Part shown: positions 15,784 to 25,357 of the stretch, piece by piece
Layout of the letters: every line of letters begins with the position of its first letter
How positions within the stretch are numbered: position 1 is the stretch's first letter
Source of the DNA: Ruminococcus sp. UNK.MGS-30
Lineage (GTDB): Bacteria > Bacillota > Clostridia > Oscillospirales > Ruminococcaceae
Length of the DNA stretch: 64,000 bases
Assembly (NCBI GenBank): GCA_000980705.1
Contig: LBCK01000001.1
Location: forward strand, 186,001-250,000
Direction of reading: 5' to 3'
Notes under the pieces: model-generated
The model's input: the letters and a program-made list of their open reading frames with translations, nothing else
Told to the model about the DNA's origin: nothing
Database searches by the model: none
Position numbers and translations under genes: made by a program

Positions 15784-17199
15784 TTATACCAGTTTCAAAA
15801 CGTTCAGCAGTAAAATCCAGCTCATGCCGTAGTAGGTGACAACTGCCACCAGGTCGTTCACCGTGGTGATGAGCGGACCGGACGCAACTGCCGGGTCTAC
15901 CTTGATCTTCTTGAAGAACAGCGGAATGAGCGTGCCGACGGCGCTGGAGATCAGCATGGCGAGGATCAGCGAAACGCCGATGCAGCCGGAAACCGCAAAG
16001 GAGAACAGCATGGTCTTGTGCTTGAACAGCATGATGTACAGCCCCACCATGGCGAACGACAGCACGCCCAGGATCAGACCGTTGAAAAAGCCCACACGCA
16101 TTTCCTTGCCCACCAGCCGCAGCTTGTTCCGGAACGTAAGGTTCTCGTCCATCAGCACCCGGATGGTGACCGCCAGGGACTGGGTCCCCACGTTTCCCGA
16201 CATATCCAATATCAGCGACTGGAACGCCATGATAAGCGTCAGCTGTGCCACCACCTTTTCGAATGCACCCACGACCACCGACACCAGCAGTCCCAGCAGC
16301 AGCAGGGCAAAGAGCCAGGGCAGGCGTTTCTTCACGCTCTGTTTCAGCGGCTCGTTCAGATCTTCCTCCGCCGTCAGACCGGCAAGCTTTGCATAGTCCT
16401 CGCCCATCTCTTCATCCACCACATCGATCAGACTCTGCGCCGTGATAACGCCCAGCAGCTTGTTCTGGTTGTCCAGCACCGGTATCAAGTCCTCGGAGTA
16501 GTCCTTCAGCTGTTCGATGCAGTCGTCGATGGTCTCGTTGGCGTACACATAGGGGAACGATGTGGCAATGAGACTTTCCAGCGGCACACCGCTCCTCGCC
16601 ACGATCAGATCTTTCAGAGCGATCGCACCGTAAAAGCAGTCTGTCTCGTCCACCACAAAAAGGGTGGTCATGTTGTCATTCTCCTCCGCCTGTCTGACCA
16701 GCTCGTTCATGGCATCCTTTACCGTCAGACCCTCGTGCAGGACGATGCAGTTCGTGGTCATCCTGCTGCCGATCTCGTCCTCGTCAAAGGATGCGATGAG
16801 CCGTATCTCCTTCTTGATATCCTCGTCCAGGGCATCCAGGATCAGTTCCCGTTTCTCCCTGCCGATGGTGTGCAGGATCTCCACCGCATCATCCGTCTCC
16901 ATCTCGGAGACGATCTCGCCCGCCTTTCTGGGGCTGATCTCTTTCAGGCATTCCCCTGCCTTTTCCTCCTCCAGGTGGGCGAACGCCTCTGCCAGCATCT
17001 CCGCCGGACAGATGCGGAACACCTTTTTCCGTTCCTGCTCGCTGAGCTGTTCGATCACATCCGCAATGTCGCTGCCGTGATAATCCTCCAGCTGATTCAG
17101 CATGGCTTTCGGCGAAGTGTTCCCCCGGATAATGCGGAGGATCTCGCTCTCATAGTTGGGCTTTTCTGCTGTTTTTGCCAGTACCATTGTCTTTTCCAT
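15784..17199 (-). CDS. mgtE: MgtE-type magnesium transporter
   Basis: The 471-residue protein has the MgtE order: N-terminal helical MgtE-N domain (about 30-135, DIADVIEQLSEQER), a CBS pair (about 140-265) and a C-terminal domain with five TM helices (from about 290). MgtE is a Mg2+-selective channel gated by Mg2+ binding in the cytosolic N and CBS domains. ATG at 17199 (MEKTMVLAK) is chosen because AAAGG is 9 nt upstream; longer in-frame starts would place that site inside the gene. The 300-nt leader contains an intrinsic terminator, suggesting transcription attenuation. Confidence 0.93.
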   Translation of the reverse strand: MEKTMVLAKTAEKPNYESEILRIIRGNTSPKAMLNQLEDYHGSDIADVIEQLSEQERKKVFRICPAEMLAEAFAHLEEEKAGECLKEISPRKAGEIVSEMETDDAVEILHTIGREKRELILDALDEDIKKEIRLIASFDEDEIGSRMTTNCIVLHEGLTVKDAMNELVRQAEENDNMTTLFVVDETDCFYGAIALKDLIVARSGVPLESLIATSFPYVYANETIDDCIEQLKDYSEDLIPVLDNQNKLLGVITAQSLIDVVDEEMGEDYAKLAGLTAEEDLNEPLKQSVKKRLPWLFALLLLGLLVSVVVGAFEKVVAQLTLIMAFQSLILDMSGNVGTQSLAVTIRVLMDENLTFRNKLRLVGKEMRVGFFNGLILGVLSFAMVGLYIMLFKHKTMLFSFAVSGCIGVSLILAMLISSAVGTLIPLFFKKIKVDPAVASGPLITTVNDLVAVVTYYGMSWILLLNVLKLV

Positions 17200-17296
17200 T
17201 GGAACCATCCTTTCCTTCGGTCGGTCTCCCGAATTCACGATAGCAGGGACAGACACCGCACAAATGGCGGTCGTGCTGCCCGAAGTCAAAGGAAAC

Positions 17297-17332
17297 AAAA
17301 ATGCCCCGTCCGACAGCAGGTCAGACAGGGCA
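17297..17332 (-). terminator. Intrinsic terminator inside the mgtE leader
   Basis: On the minus strand TGCCCTGTC pairs with GACGGGGCA (one G-U) and is followed by TTTTTGTTT. It lies about 100 nt before the mgtE start codon and after the promoter, so it can only act as an attenuator of mgtE. Confidence 0.8.
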
Positions 17333-17355
17333 GAAAAGACAGCGTTCCAAAAAGG

Positions 17356-17454
17356 CTATGCCAAAAAAGGCAGCAGACGCAGCCGTCCGTGCCGTTTCTG
17401 ATATGCCGGACGCCGCCTTCGTCCGTTTGACCTGCAACTATCTCCGTTTGCCAC
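17356..17454 (-). CDS. Possible 32-residue upstream ORF in mgtE leader
   Basis: A GTG start 6 nt after GAGGTG opens an Arg-rich ORF (MANGDSCRSNGRRRR...) that ends 24 nt before the terminator stem. It might couple ribosome progress to the terminator, as mgtL-like leader ORFs do. There is no recognisable domain, and the good ribosome site is the only direct support. Confidence 0.3.
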   Translation of the reverse strand: MANGDSCRSNGRRRRPAYQKRHGRLRLLPFLA

Positions 17455-17504
17455 CTTTTTCACCTCACAATATTTCAGTCGTTCACGCATTTCTGCGCCT
17501 TGTT

Positions 17505-17533
17505 ATTGTACCACAGCGAGTCCGCCGCCGTCC
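17505..17533 (-). promoter_or_regulatory. mgtE promoter
   Basis: Extended -10 TGG-TACAAT (17510-17505) with a -35-like TGGACG 18 nt upstream. Apart from this promoter, the upstream ORF and the terminator, the 17200-17639 gap shows nothing else I can name; no M-box consensus is visible. Confidence 0.5.
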
Positions 17534-17639
17534 ACCATGATTTTGTAAAATGGAAGTTAGAAAAGCGTAAACACGCCAGAACAGCCGCCACGGCAGAACA
17601 CCGGACGGCTGCGCTATACTATTATAATAGGGAAACTTC

Positions 17640-20252
17640 CTATTTTTTCCGCCGGAACAGCCCGGCAACGGAACTGCACAGCGGCACAGCCAGGGAGAAT
17701 CCCAGGGCGATGTACAGCTGGGGACGGGTGAGCATAACAGTGGAGAAGATGACCCGGAGCATGGGAAAGACCACCGCCGCCGCCAGCACTGCCAGGGAAA
17801 CTGCCACAGCGCCGATGAGCCACAGGTTGTTCCCATAGGGCATGGAGAACAGGGTGCGCCGTTCGGACTTGCACTCAAAGACGTGTACCAGCTGGGACAG
17901 GATCAGCGTGCAGAGCGCCGCCGTCCGGGCAGCCTCCAGCGTGCCGCCGGTGCGGATCACGGTAGAAAACGCACCCAGGGTACAGATGCCGATGAGGATG
18001 CCACGGAAGAAGATGCGTCCCATCAGCCCGTCGGAGAAAAAGCTTTCGTCCGGCTTTCTCGGCGGTTTCTGCATCGCCTCCGGTTCGGGCGGTTCCAGTC
18101 CCAGGGCAATGGCAGGGAGACCGTCCGTCACCAGGTTCACCAGCAGCAGCTGGGTAGGCAGCAGCACCACCGGCATCCCCATCAGAATGCCCAGAAACAT
18201 GGTCAGCACCTCGCCGATGTTGCAGGACAGCAGGTATCGGACAAACTTCCGGATGTTGGCGTAGACGCAGCGTCCCTGTTCCACCGCATCCACCAGCGTC
18301 GCCAGGTTGTCGTCCGTCAGCACCACGTCTGCCGCCTGGCGAGCCACATCCGTACCGCTTTTTCCCATGGCAACGCCAACGTCCGCCTCCTTGATGGCAG
18401 GCGCATCGTTCACCCCGTCTCCCGTCATGGCGACGATCTCGCCACGCCGCCGGTACGCACGCACCAGCCGCAGCTTATGCGCCGGGTTGACCCGTGCAAA
18501 GACGGTGTACTGATCCAGGCAGGCGTCCAGCTGGGCATCGCTGAGAGCGTCCAGTTCGTCGCCGGTCATCGCCTTTTTGCCCCGGAGCAGTCCTGCCTGT
18601 TTCGCAATGGCGGCGGCGGTGTTCTTGTGATCGCCGGTAATCATGACCGTGCGGATGTTGGCTCTGGCGCAGGTGCGGATGGCAGTCCGGGCGGATTCTC
18701 TGGGCGGATCCAGCATTCCGGCAAGCCCCAGAAAGACGCAGGCGCCGTCCTCCTGCCGGGCAAACGCCAGCACCCGGAGTGCCTGGTCGGACAGTTCCGT
18801 CACGCTCCGGCGAACAGCCGCACGGTCGCTCTCGGAAAACGGCACGGTCTTTCCGTCACGCATCTGAAAGCCGCACAGAGGCAGGATGGCATCCGCTGCC
18901 CCTTTCCAGTAAGTACACGTCCCTGCGCCCTGGGTGACGGTGACGGACATCCGCCGGGTCTCGCTGTCGAACGGCTCTGAGCGCAGCACCGGATGGGAGC
19001 GCAGCAGCTCCTGCCGGGAAACGCCGCCTTTTTCCGCCGCCACCAGCAGTGCCACCTCGGTGGGGTCGCCTGTGGCAGACCAGCTGCCCTTGTCAGTTCT
19101 GGCGCTCCGGTCACGCCGGGCGGACTCCTGTGGACTGTGTATCTCGGCAGTGCAGCAGAGTGCGCCGCAGATGAGCAGTTCCTTCAGCGCCGGTTTCGAC
19201 AGGGGATTGACATTCCTGCCGTCCTGCTGGATGGCGCCGGCTTTTTGCAGCCCCGTCCCGGTGACGGAAAACGACTCGCCGCCTACCCGGACTGCGGTGA
19301 CGGTCATGCGGTTTTCGGTGATGGTCCCCGTCTTGTCGGAGCAGATGACGCTGGCACAGCCCAGGGTCTCCACGCTGTGCAGCCGGTTCACCAGGGCGTT
19401 GCGCTTCATCATCCGGCTCACCGCCAGCGCCAGTGCAATGGTGACCGTCGCCGGGAGTCCCTCCGGAATGGCGGCGATGGCAATGGTGATGCCGGTCATG
19501 AGCATATCAAAGACCGGTTCGCCCCGGAGTACCCCAGCCAGAAAGACAGCGCCGCACACCCCCAGACAGAGTAGCGCCACCACCTTTCCCAGCCCGGCGA
19601 GCCGCTTTTGCAGAGGTGTCAGATCCTGTTTCACCTCCTGGAGCATGGCGGAGATCTGCCCCATCTGGGTGCGTGTACCCGTGGCAATGACCACTGCCTC
19701 GGCGCTGCTGTGGAGGACAGCTGTTCCGGCATAGACCACGTTTTTCTTGTGGAGATCGTTCCGGGTGTCTGCCGGGTCGCCGGACTGCTTGGAGACCGCC
19801 TCGGATTCGCCGGTGAGGATGGACTCGTTCACCGAAAGCCCGTCTGCACGCACCAGCGCACTGTCTGCCGGCACATTGTCCCCTGCCTCCAGCCGGATGC
19901 AGTCGCCGCAGACCAGTTCCCGTGCCGGAATGGTCTGCCACTTTCCGTCCCGGCAGACCGTGGCGGTGGGTGCGGTGAGACTGCGCAGGGACTCCAGCGT
20001 CTGTTCCGTGCGGTACTCCTGCAAAAAGCCCAGAATGGCGTTGAGCAGAACGATGAGGATGATGGTGACAGCGTCGGAGATCTCCCCCAGAAAGGCGGAT
20101 ACACCTGTGGCAGCCAGCAGGATCAGCACCATCACATCCCGGAACTGCCCCAGGAACATCCGCAGAGGATGGAGCTTTGCTGCCGCCGCCAGTTCGTTTT
20201 CGCCGTCCTGTTTCAGACGTTCCCGTGCTGCTTTGGTTGTCAGACCGTTCAT
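17640..20252 (-). CDS. P-type cation ATPase (P2-type, calcium-ATPase-like)
   Basis: The 870-residue protein has all core motifs: N-terminal cation ATPase segment, actuator TGES (near residue 151), the phosphorylation motif CSDKTGTITENRMTV with Asp at about 306, and TGDGVNDAPAIKEADVGVAMG near 600, followed by six C-terminal TM helices. The sequence is closest by eye to bacterial SERCA-like Ca2+/Mn2+ exporters. It pumps a divalent cation across the membrane at the cost of ATP; the ion is not certain. AAGGA lies just upstream of the ATG. It has no same-operon partner but lies next to mgtE. Confidence 0.92.
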   Translation of the reverse strand: MNGLTTKAARERLKQDGENELAAAAKLHPLRMFLGQFRDVMVLILLAATGVSAFLGEISDAVTIILIVLLNAILGFLQEYRTEQTLESLRSLTAPTATVCRDGKWQTIPARELVCGDCIRLEAGDNVPADSALVRADGLSVNESILTGESEAVSKQSGDPADTRNDLHKKNVVYAGTAVLHSSAEAVVIATGTRTQMGQISAMLQEVKQDLTPLQKRLAGLGKVVALLCLGVCGAVFLAGVLRGEPVFDMLMTGITIAIAAIPEGLPATVTIALALAVSRMMKRNALVNRLHSVETLGCASVICSDKTGTITENRMTVTAVRVGGESFSVTGTGLQKAGAIQQDGRNVNPLSKPALKELLICGALCCTAEIHSPQESARRDRSARTDKGSWSATGDPTEVALLVAAEKGGVSRQELLRSHPVLRSEPFDSETRRMSVTVTQGAGTCTYWKGAADAILPLCGFQMRDGKTVPFSESDRAAVRRSVTELSDQALRVLAFARQEDGACVFLGLAGMLDPPRESARTAIRTCARANIRTVMITGDHKNTAAAIAKQAGLLRGKKAMTGDELDALSDAQLDACLDQYTVFARVNPAHKLRLVRAYRRRGEIVAMTGDGVNDAPAIKEADVGVAMGKSGTDVARQAADVVLTDDNLATLVDAVEQGRCVYANIRKFVRYLLSCNIGEVLTMFLGILMGMPVVLLPTQLLLVNLVTDGLPAIALGLEPPEPEAMQKPPRKPDESFFSDGLMGRIFFRGILIGICTLGAFSTVIRTGGTLEAARTAALCTLILSQLVHVFECKSERRTLFSMPYGNNLWLIGAVAVSLAVLAAAVVFPMLRVIFSTVMLTRPQLYIALGFSLAVPLCSSVAGLFRRKK

Positions 20253-20363
20253 AGGATTCCTTCTTTCCCGGATTTGTTTTTGTGTTTTTGCTTATGTATA
20301 TGCGGAAAAGCCAAAAAGCATGACCACGGTAGAAATCTTTTTGGCAGAATCACAAGAAAATGC

Positions 20364-20392
20364 TTGACAAATGTGCCGAAATCATGTATAAT
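20364..20392 (+). promoter_or_regulatory. Amidase promoter
   Basis: TTGACA (20364-20369), 17 nt, TATAAT (20387-20392). The roughly 90-nt leader contains an ACAGG-GTTC/GAAC-CCTGT hairpin of unknown role. Confidence 0.85.
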
Positions 20393-20489
20393 GTAAAGGA
20401 TGTGTTGGAAACGTGAGAATGGAACAGGCAGTTCCCGGTGAACCGACCTGTTTTCGCAAGACAAGGCAATATAGAAACGAGGTTGAAAA

Positions 20490-22079
20490 ATGCACTATCC
20501 CAAGTGGCTTTCCCTGCTGACCCTGGGTGCGGCGGCAGGCGGAATGCTCTTCTTTGGCGGTCTGAATGCGTCTGCGGCGGATGCCGTACCCCTGGAATCG
20601 GCTGCCCCGGCTGTGGCGACGTCCACGCTGCCGGAACTCTCCCCTGCGCCGGAGGAAAATCCGGGCGGCTGGGTCATGAAAGACGGCGCAAGAAAGTATC
20701 AGTACAGCGACGGCTCTTACGCCATCCAGGCGGCAACGATAGACGGTGTTCTGTATCTGTTCGACTCCAGCGGCACGCAGATGACGGGCTGGCAGAAGAT
20801 CGACGACACCTGGCACTATTATGACAGCGCCACCTATGCGGCGGCGGTGGGTGCGCAGAAGATCGACGGCGTGACCTATCTGTTCGACTACACCGGCGCA
20901 CAAAAGACCGGCTGGCGCACCGTAGACGGGGTGCGGCGATACTACGACCCGGAGACGGGAAAGCCGGTGGAAGGCTGGGTCAGCTACGGCGGCAGCCGCT
21001 ATTATGTGGACGATGCCGCAGGCAAGGTGACCGGAGAATACACGGTGGACGGTGTCCGCTATCTGCTGGACGAGGAGACCGGCACCCAGAAACTGGGGCT
21101 GTGCATCTTCGATGACCAGACCGTCCGCTATTACGATGCGAACGGCGAGCTGACCTCCGGCTGGGCAGAGGACGGCGAAAACCGCTATTATTTCAGCGAG
21201 AACTATGAGATGCAGACCGGCTGGCAGATGCTGGACGGCAAGCGCTATTACTTCGGCACGGACGGCATTGCCCGAACCGGCATCCAGACCGTGGACGGCA
21301 AACAGTACTGCTTTGCCTCAGACGGCTCCATGCAGACTGGGTTCCAGGCGGTGGGCAGCCAGAAGTACTACTTCGGCACAGACGGCGCAATGCTCACCGG
21401 CTGGCAGACCATCGGCAGCCAGAAGTACTACTTCCTGGAAAACGGCAATATGGCGACGGGAACGGTCACCATCGACGGAAAGAAGTACACCTTCAACGCA
21501 GACGGCACGCAAAAGAAAATCAAGATCTGTCTGGATGCCGGACACTACGGCAAATACAACCGCAGTCCGGTGAACGGTACATACTTTGAATCCGACATGA
21601 GCTGGAAGCTCCACCTCAAGCTGAAATCGGCGCTGGAGGCACGGGGCATGGAAGTCATCACCACCCGGACGACCCAGGCAGGCGACCTGGGGCTGGAGGC
21701 ACGGGGCAAGAAATCCGCCGGATGCGACCTGTTCCTCAGCCTGCACAGCAACGCCTGCAACAGTGCATCTGTAGACGCACCCCTTGCCTGCTGCACCGTG
21801 ACCGGCACTATGGATGTACTGGGGCAGCAGCTGGCGAACGTGGTACACCAGGTGATGGGGACAGCACAAGCCGGAACGATCTGGAAACGCCAGGGCGACA
21901 ACGGCGACTATTACGGCGTTCTCCGTGGCGCAACCAAGGTGGGGACACCGGCGATCCTGCTGGAACACAGCTATCACACCAACCTGCGAGCCACCAACTG
22001 GCTGCTGTCAGATGCCAACCTGCAAAAAATGGCAGAGGCTGAGGCGGATGTGATCGCCGCATTCTTCGGACTGCTGTAA
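20490..22079 (+). CDS. Secreted N-acetylmuramoyl-L-alanine amidase with cell-wall-binding repeats
   Basis: The 529-residue protein has a signal peptide (residues 1-29), then about 14 aromatic repeats of roughly 20 residues (YYF.TDG.M.TGWQTI type, about 60-345) like choline-binding-type repeats, and a C-terminal Amidase_3 domain (from KICLDAGHYG at about 347). Zinc-ligand candidates are H in DAGH, E in YFESD, and H in LSLHSNA; a Glu in LLEHSYH is the likely catalytic residue. It should cleave the stem peptide from peptidoglycan at the cell surface. GAGG 10 nt before ATG supports the start. It stands alone, divergent from the ATPase gene. Confidence 0.9.
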   Translation: MHYPKWLSLLTLGAAAGGMLFFGGLNASAADAVPLESAAPAVATSTLPELSPAPEENPGGWVMKDGARKYQYSDGSYAIQAATIDGVLYLFDSSGTQMTGWQKIDDTWHYYDSATYAAAVGAQKIDGVTYLFDYTGAQKTGWRTVDGVRRYYDPETGKPVEGWVSYGGSRYYVDDAAGKVTGEYTVDGVRYLLDEETGTQKLGLCIFDDQTVRYYDANGELTSGWAEDGENRYYFSENYEMQTGWQMLDGKRYYFGTDGIARTGIQTVDGKQYCFASDGSMQTGFQAVGSQKYYFGTDGAMLTGWQTIGSQKYYFLENGNMATGTVTIDGKKYTFNADGTQKKIKICLDAGHYGKYNRSPVNGTYFESDMSWKLHLKLKSALEARGMEVITTRTTQAGDLGLEARGKKSAGCDLFLSLHSNACNSASVDAPLACCTVTGTMDVLGQQLANVVHQVMGTAQAGTIWKRQGDNGDYYGVLRGATKVGTPAILLEHSYHTNLRATNWLLSDANLQKMAEAEADVIAAFFGLL

Positions 22080-22092
22080 CAGAATCAAACAT

Positions 22093-22128
22093 CGGCACAC
22101 TGGGTAGACGATACCTGGTGTGCTTTTT
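22093..22128 (+). terminator. Amidase terminator (conserved-loop type)
   Basis: GCACAC...GTGTGC with core GGGTAGACGATACC followed by TTTTTTT; near-identical to the mgtE terminator. Confidence 0.88.
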
Positions 22129-22257
22129 TTATGGTTGGTATCCGGCAAGCATCTTTCCCGTCTTATCAGAAGAGCCATTGCAACAGAATATCCAGCCTTT
22201 CATGCGAAAGCAGTCGTTGTCCTTGTTTCCGGAAAAAGCAGCCGCATGGCTGCACCT

Positions 22258-22366
22258 CTGGATATAACAATAACTCTGTATCTGCATCTGTCTCTTTTTC
22301 TATCTCTGAATCTAACTCTAACTCTTACTCTGACTCTTTCTCTATCTCTATCTCTGTATCTACAAT
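22258..22366. repeat. Imperfect CTCTAA/TCTCTA pyrimidine-rich tract
   Basis: About 110 bases made mostly of degenerate hexamers such as CTCTAA, CTCTTA and TCTATC on the plus strand, with few G. It is unlike any other stretch in the window. No credible gene covers it. Confidence 0.7.
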
Positions 22367-22383
22367 GTTACTCGACGCTGGTA

Positions 22384-22424
22384 ACATTGAGATCACAATG
22401 TGAATCACATTGTGATCTCAATGT
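22384..22424. repeat. 41-nt perfect palindrome
   Basis: A 20-nt arm ACATTGAGATCACAATGTGA is followed by a single A and its exact reverse complement. The CACAATGTG core is itself almost palindromic. No T run follows, so it does not look like an ordinary terminator. Together with the pyrimidine tract it occupies the 22080-22581 gap. Confidence 0.9.
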
Positions 22425-22444
22425 GATTCGTCCCCACTGACACA

Positions 22445-22486
22445 AAAAAAGCAGCGTACCGGAGATCAAACCGATACGCTGCTTTC
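22445..22486 (-). terminator. Terminator of the YhgE-like gene
   Basis: Minus strand AGCAGCGTATCGG pairs with CCGGTACGCTGCT (one mismatch or wobble), followed by TTTTTTTG. Confidence 0.85.
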
Positions 22487-22581
22487 AGAACTCGTCTTTG
22501 CAAGAAATGTATGTGGATTTTCGAGCATCACTTTTTGCGAAAACTTGTTCTTATATAATGGGAAAATTCAAGATGTCGTGA

Positions 22582-25272
22582 TTATGCCTGAACCGGAGTG
22601 CCGGAAACTGCCTTTTCGGAAACTTCCACCTCAGACTCCTGTTCCTTCTTCGCACGCTTGCGGAAACCAACCAGCAGGAGACCTGCGAATACGACAGCGA
22701 TCACTGCCAGTACCACGCAGTCTGTGGTGATGTCCAGACCGGATGCGATGCCGCTGCGGAAACCGTGAACGGTATAGGTGAACGGCATGAACGGGTTCAG
22801 AACCTGGTAGAACTTGTCGGACAGTTCCAGCGGATATGTGCCGGCGCAGCCGCTGAGCTGCAGTACCATGAATACCAGCAGGATAAAGTCACCGATGATA
22901 TCCAGGAAGAAGTTGACACAATATTCCAGCGTCAGGAATGCCACAGATGCCAGGCAGGCGATGATGAGTGTCTTGCCCATATATTCCGGCTGGAAGTCGT
23001 TGATCCAGGACAGGCACAGGATCATGAGAACTGCCTGGAGCAGACCCAATGCCCAGAGCTTGCCCAGTGTGAGCAGCCATGCCTTGCCCGGCTTGCGAGC
23101 GCCGATCTTCTGATGATACGGCGAAAGCATAACGCAGAATGCCAGACCGGATACCCACAGACCAACGGACATCATGTACGCCGCCATAGCGTTGCCGTTT
23201 GTGGGAACGGTCGTCTCATATGTCTCGTTTGTCATTACCGGCGCAGAGAACATATCATAGGTCTTGTCGGTGCTGTCGATGCTATTGACCTCGTCTGCGC
23301 CGTCGGCGATGGAAGTCTGGAGCGTTACCGCACCGTTGGACAGCTGTACCAGACCGTCACCCAGTTCTACCGAGCCGTCTGCCAGCTGGGATGCGCCGTC
23401 CTGGATCTGACCTGCGCCGTCTGCCAGCTGTGCTGCGCCGCTGTTCAGCGTGTCGTTGTTTGCCGCCAGCTGTGCAGTACCGTCAGCCAGCTGGGATGCA
23501 CCGCTCTGCAGCTGAGAAACTGCATTGGTCAGTGTAGGAACGCTGTCTGCCAGGGTCTGTGCGCCGCTGTTCAGCGAGGACGCACCGCCCACCAGCGTGC
23601 CGGTGTTGGAATCCAGGGTCTGGAGTCCGTCGGTCAGACTGGACACGCCGCCGGTGTACTTGGATACACCATATTCCAGAGTGCTGCTGCCGTCAGCCAG
23701 CTGACTGAGACCAGCCTCCAGTGCCTGAGAACCAGGGATGAGCTGTGCATCCACTGCGGACTGTACCGACTGTAAGCCGCCGGACAGGCTGGTGATCGCC
23801 TGCTGTGCGCCCGGAAGTGCCTGGTCTGCGCCGGCAGCCAGTGTGCTGACGCTGGACTTCAGCTGTTCCATTGCGCTGGCAGAGCTGCTCAGATCTGTGC
23901 CTTCCAGTGCCTTGGACAAGCCGGTCACCTGTGTGCCAATGTCCGAGATATCCGTTGCCAGAGAACTCATGGGGACGGAGAAGCACGACAGCAGTTCCTG
24001 CTGGGATGCCGCATCCAGAGACTGGAATACTTCCGTCTGGGTCATGGTGGTCAGTGCGGACTGTAAGCTTTGCAGCTGTGCGCCGGCATCCTGTGCGCTG
24101 GTGCCGATCGCCGTCAGACTGGCGGTCAGCGTCTGTACCAGAGCGCTGGTATCCGGCATGGAAGTGTTTTGCAGGGTGGTGTTCAGTGTGTCGATGCCCT
24201 GCTGGAGCTGTGTCAGACCGGCGGTCAGCTGCTGCATCTGCTGGAGGCTCTCTGCGGAGAGACTGCCGCTCAGACTGTCAGACAGGGTCTGCAGGCCGGC
24301 AGTCATCTGTGCGCTGCCCTGCTGGAGCTGTGCCGCACCGCTGGTCAGGCTTGCTGCGCCGTTTTCCAGCTGGCTGCTGCTGCCGTCCAGGGTCTGTGCG
24401 CCGCTGTAGGCTGCCGAAACGCCGTCGGTATAGCTGCTGACACCGTTGGAAAGTGTACCGGAACCGTCAGACAGTGCCACTGCGCCGTCTGCCAGCGTGC
24501 CTGCGCCGCTCGCCAGCTGATCCATGCCGTCAGACAATGTCTGCGCACCGCTGTTGACCGTTGCCACGCCGTCGGTATAGGTTTTCAGACCGCTTTCCAG
24601 GGTCTTTGCACCGTCTACGAAAGTAAGGGAGCTGTCCGACAAAAGCTTCAGATTATCGGTGATCTTGGTGTTGCCGTCCTTCAGATCGGACACGCCGTCC
24701 TGGATCTGGAGCGCACCGTCAGCCGCATCGCTCATGCCGCTGCCGATCGTACCCAACTGGTCGAAGATGGTCTCGGTATACTCCTTGGTCACGCTCTCCG
24801 AAACTTCTTTCTGGATCTTTGCCAGCGCCGTTTCGCTCATCTTGCTTGCGATGTAGTTCGTGCCGGGATTGGTGACATACTGGAGTTCCATTTTCTGCGG
24901 CTCGTCGTCCATCAGCGTGGAGGCGTTTTCCGAGAAGTTTTCCGGAATGGTGATGACCATATAATATGTGCCGTCCTCAATTCCCTTTTCTGCCTTGTCT
25001 GCGCTGACAAAGTGGAAATCCAGCTGGTCATTTTCCCGCAGTTTGTCTACCAGTTCGTCTCCGACAGCCAGTTCCTTGCCCTCATAGTCCACCGACTTGT
25101 CATTGTTGACCACTGCCACCGGCAGCTGATCCACATTCCCGTAAGGATCCCACATGGAACCCAGGAACAAGGTGGTATAGATGGTCGGGATCAGAACAAT
25201 TGCCGCCATTGCGATGCCATTGAAGTGCCGCCAGAAGAAATTCTGTTTCTTTCCGGAACCGCTTGATCGCAT
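22582..25272 (-). CDS. YhgE/Pip-like large membrane protein
   Basis: The 896-residue protein has one TM near residues 18-38, an extracytoplasmic N-terminal domain (about 45-200), a very long region of LxxGAxxLxDG-type repeats (about 205-660) that should form an extended helical stalk, and about six C-terminal TM segments of ABC-2-like type (about 680-880). This is the arrangement of YhgE/Pip (phage infection protein) and relates to EsaA of type VII secretion. Its role is unsettled in the family; export or phage receptor roles are described. The divergent TetR gene is the usual neighbour and probable regulator. Confidence 0.88.
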   Translation of the reverse strand: MRSSGSGKKQNFFWRHFNGIAMAAIVLIPTIYTTLFLGSMWDPYGNVDQLPVAVVNNDKSVDYEGKELAVGDELVDKLRENDQLDFHFVSADKAEKGIEDGTYYMVITIPENFSENASTLMDDEPQKMELQYVTNPGTNYIASKMSETALAKIQKEVSESVTKEYTETIFDQLGTIGSGMSDAADGALQIQDGVSDLKDGNTKITDNLKLLSDSSLTFVDGAKTLESGLKTYTDGVATVNSGAQTLSDGMDQLASGAGTLADGAVALSDGSGTLSNGVSSYTDGVSAAYSGAQTLDGSSSQLENGAASLTSGAAQLQQGSAQMTAGLQTLSDSLSGSLSAESLQQMQQLTAGLTQLQQGIDTLNTTLQNTSMPDTSALVQTLTASLTAIGTSAQDAGAQLQSLQSALTTMTQTEVFQSLDAASQQELLSCFSVPMSSLATDISDIGTQVTGLSKALEGTDLSSSASAMEQLKSSVSTLAAGADQALPGAQQAITSLSGGLQSVQSAVDAQLIPGSQALEAGLSQLADGSSTLEYGVSKYTGGVSSLTDGLQTLDSNTGTLVGGASSLNSGAQTLADSVPTLTNAVSQLQSGASQLADGTAQLAANNDTLNSGAAQLADGAGQIQDGASQLADGSVELGDGLVQLSNGAVTLQTSIADGADEVNSIDSTDKTYDMFSAPVMTNETYETTVPTNGNAMAAYMMSVGLWVSGLAFCVMLSPYHQKIGARKPGKAWLLTLGKLWALGLLQAVLMILCLSWINDFQPEYMGKTLIIACLASVAFLTLEYCVNFFLDIIGDFILLVFMVLQLSGCAGTYPLELSDKFYQVLNPFMPFTYTVHGFRSGIASGLDITTDCVVLAVIAVVFAGLLLVGFRKRAKKEQESEVEVSEKAVSGTPVQA

Positions 25273-25357
25273 AAATACCTACTTCCTTTCTGCATGAAAC
25301 AATCACCGCTTTCCCCGAATGCACGGTCTTGTTTCGATTCTTGTGACGAAGAACAGC

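Noticed and set aside
17200..17510. M-box (ykoK-type) Mg2+ riboswitch before mgtE
   Set aside because: I compared the leader with the consensus I remember and found no matching core; a formal covariance search could still change this.
20400..20489. Riboswitch in the amidase leader (cyclic dinucleotide type)
   Set aside because: The 90-nt leader has a hairpin but none of the conserved motifs I know and is too short for the cyclic di-AMP class.
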